Shown one piece after another: positions 60,646 to 64,000 of a DNA stretch of 64,000 nucleotides. The stretch is from CBDIHP01 sp965279195 (GTDB lineage: Bacteria; Planctomycetota; Planctomycetia; Isosphaerales; Isosphaeraceae). Location: the NCBI GenBank assembly GCA_965279195.1, contig CBDIHP010000047.1:434001-498000 (forward strand), read 5' to 3'. Within the stretch, counting starts at the first letter, position 1. Each line of letters begins with the position of its first letter. Under the pieces are notes generated by a model. It was given only the letters and a program-made list of their open reading frames with translations. It had not been told where the DNA came from and ran no database searches. The translations under genes were made by a program, and so were the position numbers.

Positions 60646-60695
60646 AGAGCCTGGCATTTCTTTCGAGGAAGCGGCCGCTACGCTCCCGCACTCCA
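60567..60695. repeat. Paired-arm palindrome running into the MFS gene
   Basis: GGAGTGCGGGAGCGAAGCGG at 60568 pairs with GGCCGCTACGCTCCCGCACT ending at 60693. The left arm overlaps the last 75 bases of the MFS ORF; the right end is 3 bases before the stop of the convergent MscS gene. Confidence 0.8.
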
Positions 60696-60697
60696 GA

Positions 60698-62176
60698 TTA
60701 GCGGATTGAGGCGAGCTTCTTGGCGGCGTTGACGGCGCGGCGGCGGGCGTCCATCAGGGTGCCCAACTCGCGGACCAGCCGGGGGGAGCGGTCGAACCAG
60801 CGCTGGACAGCCTGGGCGTCGAGGACCATCACTTCGAGGTCCTCGACCGCGTCGACGGTGACCTCGCTCGACCGGCCGGAGACGGCGGAGAGTTCGCCGA
60901 AGAACTCGCCGGCCCCCGCGCGGGCGATCTCGTGCTCGTGCCCCGCGCGGTCGCGGACGAGCAGGGCGACCTGGCCGCTCTGGATCAGGTGCAGCCCTTC
61001 GAGCGGTTCGCCCTCGGCCACGATGCGCTCGCCGCGCGCGAATGTGCTGATGGAAACGCCCTGGCCGATCTGGCTGGCGGCGGCGGGGTCGGAGACGCCG
61101 AACCTCGGCACGCTCGCCAGCCACTGGGCCGGGTCGGGCCGCCCGGCCTGGATCGCCTCGGCCTCGAATCGGATCTGGTTCTGCGTCGGGAACGGGATCG
61201 TCAAGCCGTGTCGCCGGGTCGCGTACCAGACGCGCGTCATGAACGTGTCGCGGGCCTCGGGGATCTCCTCCTGCCTCGCCACCGTGAACATCACGCGGTA
61301 GACGATCGAGAAATCGTCATATCGGAGAGTTCTCACCGCCGGCTTCGGTTCGTCGAGGATGCCGGGCGTGGCCCTGACGATGCCCATGAGGATCCGCTTG
61401 ACCTTGTTCGGCGGGTCGTCGTACGAGAACCCCAGCTCGATCATCTCGGTCCGCATCGTGTTCGGCCGGGATAAGTTGCTGAACGACCCCTTGTATAATG
61501 ACGAGTTGGGGATGATCCGCAGCTCCCTCGTGCTGGTCTCGACCCGCACCGACCGCCAGTTGATCTCGACCACCTTGCCCGTCACGCCGTCGGCCGTCAC
61601 CCAGTCATTCACGCGAATCGGGCGCTCGAACATGAGCATGAGACCCGAGATCACGTTGCCCAGCGGCTCCTGCAAGGCCAAACCGATGACGACGGAGCCG
61701 ACCCCGAGCGCGGCGAACCATTTGGTGAGGTCGAACCCCCAGACGATCCCCAGCACGATCGCCCCGCCGATCAGGACGAGGATCAATCGGACGACGTCGA
61801 TCATCAACCGGGGGACGTTCGCCTGCCAGCTCTCCTCGTCGGGGTCGGCGAAGATGACGTCGTTGACCAGCGACAGGGCACCGTGGATCATCGAGATCCA
61901 GAAGGCCGTCTGCGCGATCTTGACGAGCGTGCTCTCCATCGGCACGCCGCCGACCCTGGTGAGGAACATCAGGATCGCGAGCGTCGGCATGACCAGGTTG
62001 CGGACGACCCGCAAGGTGGCCGTGATCGCCTTGTTCCGCCGCCTCAGCCGCAGGATCAGCTCGTTCAGCCCGAGCATCACCGCCGGGAACCCCAGCGCCA
62101 GCGCGAGCGCCCACGACACCATCTCGCGCGAGAAGTTGCGGCCGTCCAGGGCGAAGAGCAGGGAGTCGATGTTCAT
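60698..62176 (-). CDS. MscS-family mechanosensitive channel with cNMP-binding domain
   Basis: A 492-residue channel. About four hydrophobic helices are followed by the pore-lining TM3 region FAALGVGSVVIGLALQEPLG with NVISGLMLMFERPIRVNDWV, and the beta domain VTGKVVEINWRSVRVETSTR with ELRIIPNSSLYKGSFSN. The C-terminal cyclic nucleotide-binding domain (about 365-480) has GERIVAEGEPLEGLHLIQSG, then AGEFFGELSAVSGRSSEVTV, where FGE and the following Arg-Ser-Ser-Glu-Val form the phosphate-binding cassette (usual R-T/S-A; here SGRSSEVTV). Ligand binding would gate conductance. It follows the cyclase gene, 64 bp downstream on the same strand, so the cyclase may make its ligand. Confidence 0.93.
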   Translation of the reverse strand: MNIDSLLFALDGRNFSREMVSWALALALGFPAVMLGLNELILRLRRRNKAITATLRVVRNLVMPTLAILMFLTRVGGVPMESTLVKIAQTAFWISMIHGALSLVNDVIFADPDEESWQANVPRLMIDVVRLILVLIGGAIVLGIVWGFDLTKWFAALGVGSVVIGLALQEPLGNVISGLMLMFERPIRVNDWVTADGVTGKVVEINWRSVRVETSTRELRIIPNSSLYKGSFSNLSRPNTMRTEMIELGFSYDDPPNKVKRILMGIVRATPGILDEPKPAVRTLRYDDFSIVYRVMFTVARQEEIPEARDTFMTRVWYATRRHGLTIPFPTQNQIRFEAEAIQAGRPDPAQWLASVPRFGVSDPAAASQIGQGVSISTFARGERIVAEGEPLEGLHLIQSGQVALLVRDRAGHEHEIARAGAGEFFGELSAVSGRSSEVTVDAVEDLEVMVLDAQAVQRWFDRSPRLVRELGTLMDARRRAVNAAKKLASIR

Positions 62177-62240
62177 GAAGTCGGGCGACTGAGTGTTGAG
62201 ATGGTATTGCGTGTTATTGATCGCATGTTCCCGGGTTACA

Positions 62241-64000
62241 TCACGCCCCCAGCGTCCAGACCTGGCCGTTGGCCTCGAAGGTGTAGGCGTCCTTCAGACG
62301 CGTGTACACATTCGCGGTCACGCGGATGACGTGCGACTTGGCGGTCTGGGCCTCCTGGGCGCGGCGGGCGAGCGTCACCGTGTCGCCCCAGAGGTCGTAC
62401 ACGAATTTGGAGCGGCCGACCACGCCGGCCACCACCGGGCCGGCGTTCACGCCGACGGCCAGGCTCAGTTCGGTCCCGCGCTCCTTGTTCAGGCGGTTCA
62501 CGATCCGCAGCATCTCCTGCGCGAATTCGACGACGCGGCTCGTGTGGTCGGGCCTCTCGAACGACAGCCCGCAGACCGCCATGTAGCCGGATCCGAATGT
62601 TTTCACCTTCTCGACCCCGTGGCGGTCGGCCGCGTCGTCGAAGGCGATCACCAGGTCATTCAAGAGCGCAAGCCCGTCTTCGGCCGATTGGGACTCGATG
62701 AGTTCCGTGAAGCCGATGATGTCGGCGTAAAGGATCGTCACGTCGGCGAATGAGTCGCTGATCGGCCCTTCGCCCTCGCGCATCCGGGCGGCGACGGGGC
62801 CGGGGAGGATGTTCAGGAGCAGCTCCTCGTTCTCGTGCACCTGCTGGCCGAGCTGCTCGGTCTTCTCCTTGAGGCTCCGCACCATGCCGTTGAACGCCTC
62901 GGCCAGTTCGCCGAACTCGTCCCTCGCGCCGACCTTGATCTGGAAGTCCACGTCCCCGGCGCTCACGCGGCGGGCGCCCGACGACAGACCCCGGAGCGGC
63001 CGGACCAGCCAGTGCGACAGCCCGATCGAGAGCAAGGTCACGCCCAGGATGATCGCCACCGAGGTCCGCAACACGTCCCGCGCGTACGCCCCGATCGGCG
63101 ACATCGCCTCGGCCCGCTCCATCTCCGACACGATCGCCCAGCGCACTCCCTCGACGTCCACCGGCGCGTAAGCGGAAATCACCTGAGCATTTCGATAGTT
63201 GATCGCCTCCATGATCCCTTCCTTGCCCCCCAGCGCCAGCTCGACCGGCTCGGATCGCACGGGCAGGTTCAGGATCAGCATGCCCGTTTGCTCGATTCGC
63301 CGGATCATGCTCGCGGGCTTGCCCAGGCGCCTCATCAGTTCGAGCGTCCCCTTGGGGTCCTCGAACATGAACCGCGACCGCGACCGCATGAAGTGGTCCG
63401 AGCCGACGAGGTAGGTCTCGCCCGTCTCGCCCAGGCCCTCGCGGCCCCACTGGTAGTCGCCCGTGAGCAGCCGGTCGACCTTCTCGACGGGGAAGTTCAA
63501 GACCAGCAGGCCGACCATCTGCGTCGAGTCGAACACCGGGCTGGCCACGAAGGCGGAAGGCTTGTTCAAATGAGGACGATAGCGCGCGAAGTCGGTGAAC
63601 TGGTAGCTGTCGCGGTCCTTCTGGTGCCGCATCACCTGGTACAATTCGGCCAGATTCGTGTCGGCGAACGGGCCGTCGTTCAGGTTCGTGCCCAGGTCCA
63701 CCGCCTTCTCGGACGAATAGATGACCTCGCCCGTGTCCGGGTCGATGATGTACGCATCATCAAAGCCGAACCGGTCGATGATCGTGTGCATCAGTTTATG
63801 ATACTTCTTGTGGGCGACGCCGTAGGGCCCGGGGTCGGCGTAGTCGTAATCCCTGCCCTTCTCGCCGTACGGGGCGGGGTTCTTCGCGAGGTAGTGATAC
63901 TGCAGAGACTTCGCCGCCGGCGTGCGTGGCAGGTAGATTTCCGCGACCGGCGAGCCCTCCACGGTCTTCGCCAGTTCTGGTATAAATTGTTTCTGGTAGA
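62241..64000 (-). CDS. Adenylate/guanylate cyclase with sensor and HAMP domains (5' end beyond window)
   Basis: The frame stays open to the window edge, where the first visible residues are YQKQFIPELAKTVEGSPVAE, so the N-terminus is missing. Order: an extracellular sensor (dCache-like: NDGPFADTNLAELYQVMRHQ, AFVASPVFDSTQMVGLLVLN), a membrane helix (VLRTSVAIILGVTLLSIGLS), HAMP (WLVRPLRGLSSGARRVSAGD), a coiled linker, and a class III cyclase domain. The cyclase has the first metal Asp in LYADIIGFTELIES, but the second metal Asp (in GDAY of active relatives) is Ser in VEKVKTFGSGYMAVCG, and the usual Asn in the WGDTVNxASR motif is Thr in WGDTVTLARR. So it may be catalytically altered or dead. Adjacent MscS has a cNMP domain. 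Confidence 0.9.
   Translation of the reverse strand, partial: YQKQFIPELAKTVEGSPVAEIYLPRTPAAKSLQYHYLAKNPAPYGEKGRDYDYADPGPYGVAHKKYHKLMHTIIDRFGFDDAYIIDPDTGEVIYSSEKAVDLGTNLNDGPFADTNLAELYQVMRHQKDRDSYQFTDFARYRPHLNKPSAFVASPVFDSTQMVGLLVLNFPVEKVDRLLTGDYQWGREGLGETGETYLVGSDHFMRSRSRFMFEDPKGTLELMRRLGKPASMIRRIEQTGMLILNLPVRSEPVELALGGKEGIMEAINYRNAQVISAYAPVDVEGVRWAIVSEMERAEAMSPIGAYARDVLRTSVAIILGVTLLSIGLSHWLVRPLRGLSSGARRVSAGDVDFQIKVGARDEFGELAEAFNGMVRSLKEKTEQLGQQVHENEELLLNILPGPVAARMREGEGPISDSFADVTILYADIIGFTELIESQSAEDGLALLNDLVIAFDDAADRHGVEKVKTFGSGYMAVCGLSFERPDHTSRVVEFAQEMLRIVNRLNKERGTELSLAVGVNAGPVVAGVVGRSKFVYDLWGDTVTLARRAQEAQTAKSHVIRVTANVYTRLKDAYTFEANGQVWTLGA

Overview
The window is a high-GC chromosomal segment that looks like a planctomycete, most likely of the Isosphaeraceae or a related family. 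The evidence is the gene content: three DUF1559 pilin-like secreted proteins, a DUF1501 protein, a formylglycine sulfatase, protein kinases and ECF sigma factors fused to transmembrane and extracytoplasmic parts, PEP-CTERM proteins, the planctomycete N-terminal LExRLxLS-type leader, and sparse gene packing with many palindromic intergenic repeats. No rRNA, tRNA or CRISPR was seen. The assignment rests on family knowledge, not on a search.

Layout. 0-5.2 kb: small leader-bearing protein, sulfatase, short-chain dehydrogenase, DUF1579 protein, DksA/TraR-type zinc finger protein. 5.2-10.6 kb: IS5-type remnant, then a leftward YtrA-type GntR regulator / ABC ATPase / ABC permease operon with a palindromic operator; the permease is broken by two indels. 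10.9-17.5 kb: frameshifted Ser/Thr kinase, SRPBCC protein, dnaA, and divergent phoU. 17.7-22.6 kb: methyltransferase, a repeat-rich stretch, decayed coding fragments, an IS1595-type element and a strikingly AT-rich membrane protein gene (probable island). 22.7-28.3 kb: LolA-like protein and two tandem membrane-anchored von Willebrand A paralogues. 28.4-35.2 kb: glycosyltransferase, three DUF1559 genes and two lipoproteins. 35.2-40 kb: REase_AHJR-like protein, HEPN-like protein, YdeI-family protein, TPR membrane protein, NHL/PEP-CTERM protein. 40.2-47.3 kb: ECF sigma factor fused to an HlyD-like efflux adaptor (two indels), a large unknown protein, a secreted CHAT protease followed 18 bp later by a stand-alone EF-Tu domain III-like protein, and a 46-residue zinc ribbon. 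47.4-55.8 kb: DUF1501 protein, two overlapping paralogous membrane proteins, a six-module GH9 cellulase and a choice-of-anchor-A PEP-CTERM protein. 55.8-64 kb: CocE-type hydrolase, a triple-repeat secreted protein, MFS transporter, MscS channel with a cNMP domain, and a nucleotide cyclase cut by the window edge.

How it fits together. The recognisable functions point to a saprophyte with a large secretome: polysaccharide attack (GH9 cellulase with cellulose-binding modules, sulfatase), surface display (PEP-CTERM, DUF1559, lipoproteins), and membrane-coupled signalling (kinase, sigma/HlyD fusion, cyclase, cNMP-gated channel). MscS-cNMP and the cyclase are adjacent and codirectional and could form a cNMP-linked pair.

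Two cross-cutting observations stand out. First, at least three families of intergenic palindromic repeats fill most gaps, often sit between convergent genes, and sometimes supply the last codons of neighbouring genes. Second, four otherwise convincing genes are each broken by one or two shifts, all explicable as single-base insertions; this may be sequencing error rather than biology. The best candidates for an undescribed system are the CHAT protease / EF-Tu-domain pair, the tandem vWA locus, and the REase_AHJR-like / HEPN-like pair.
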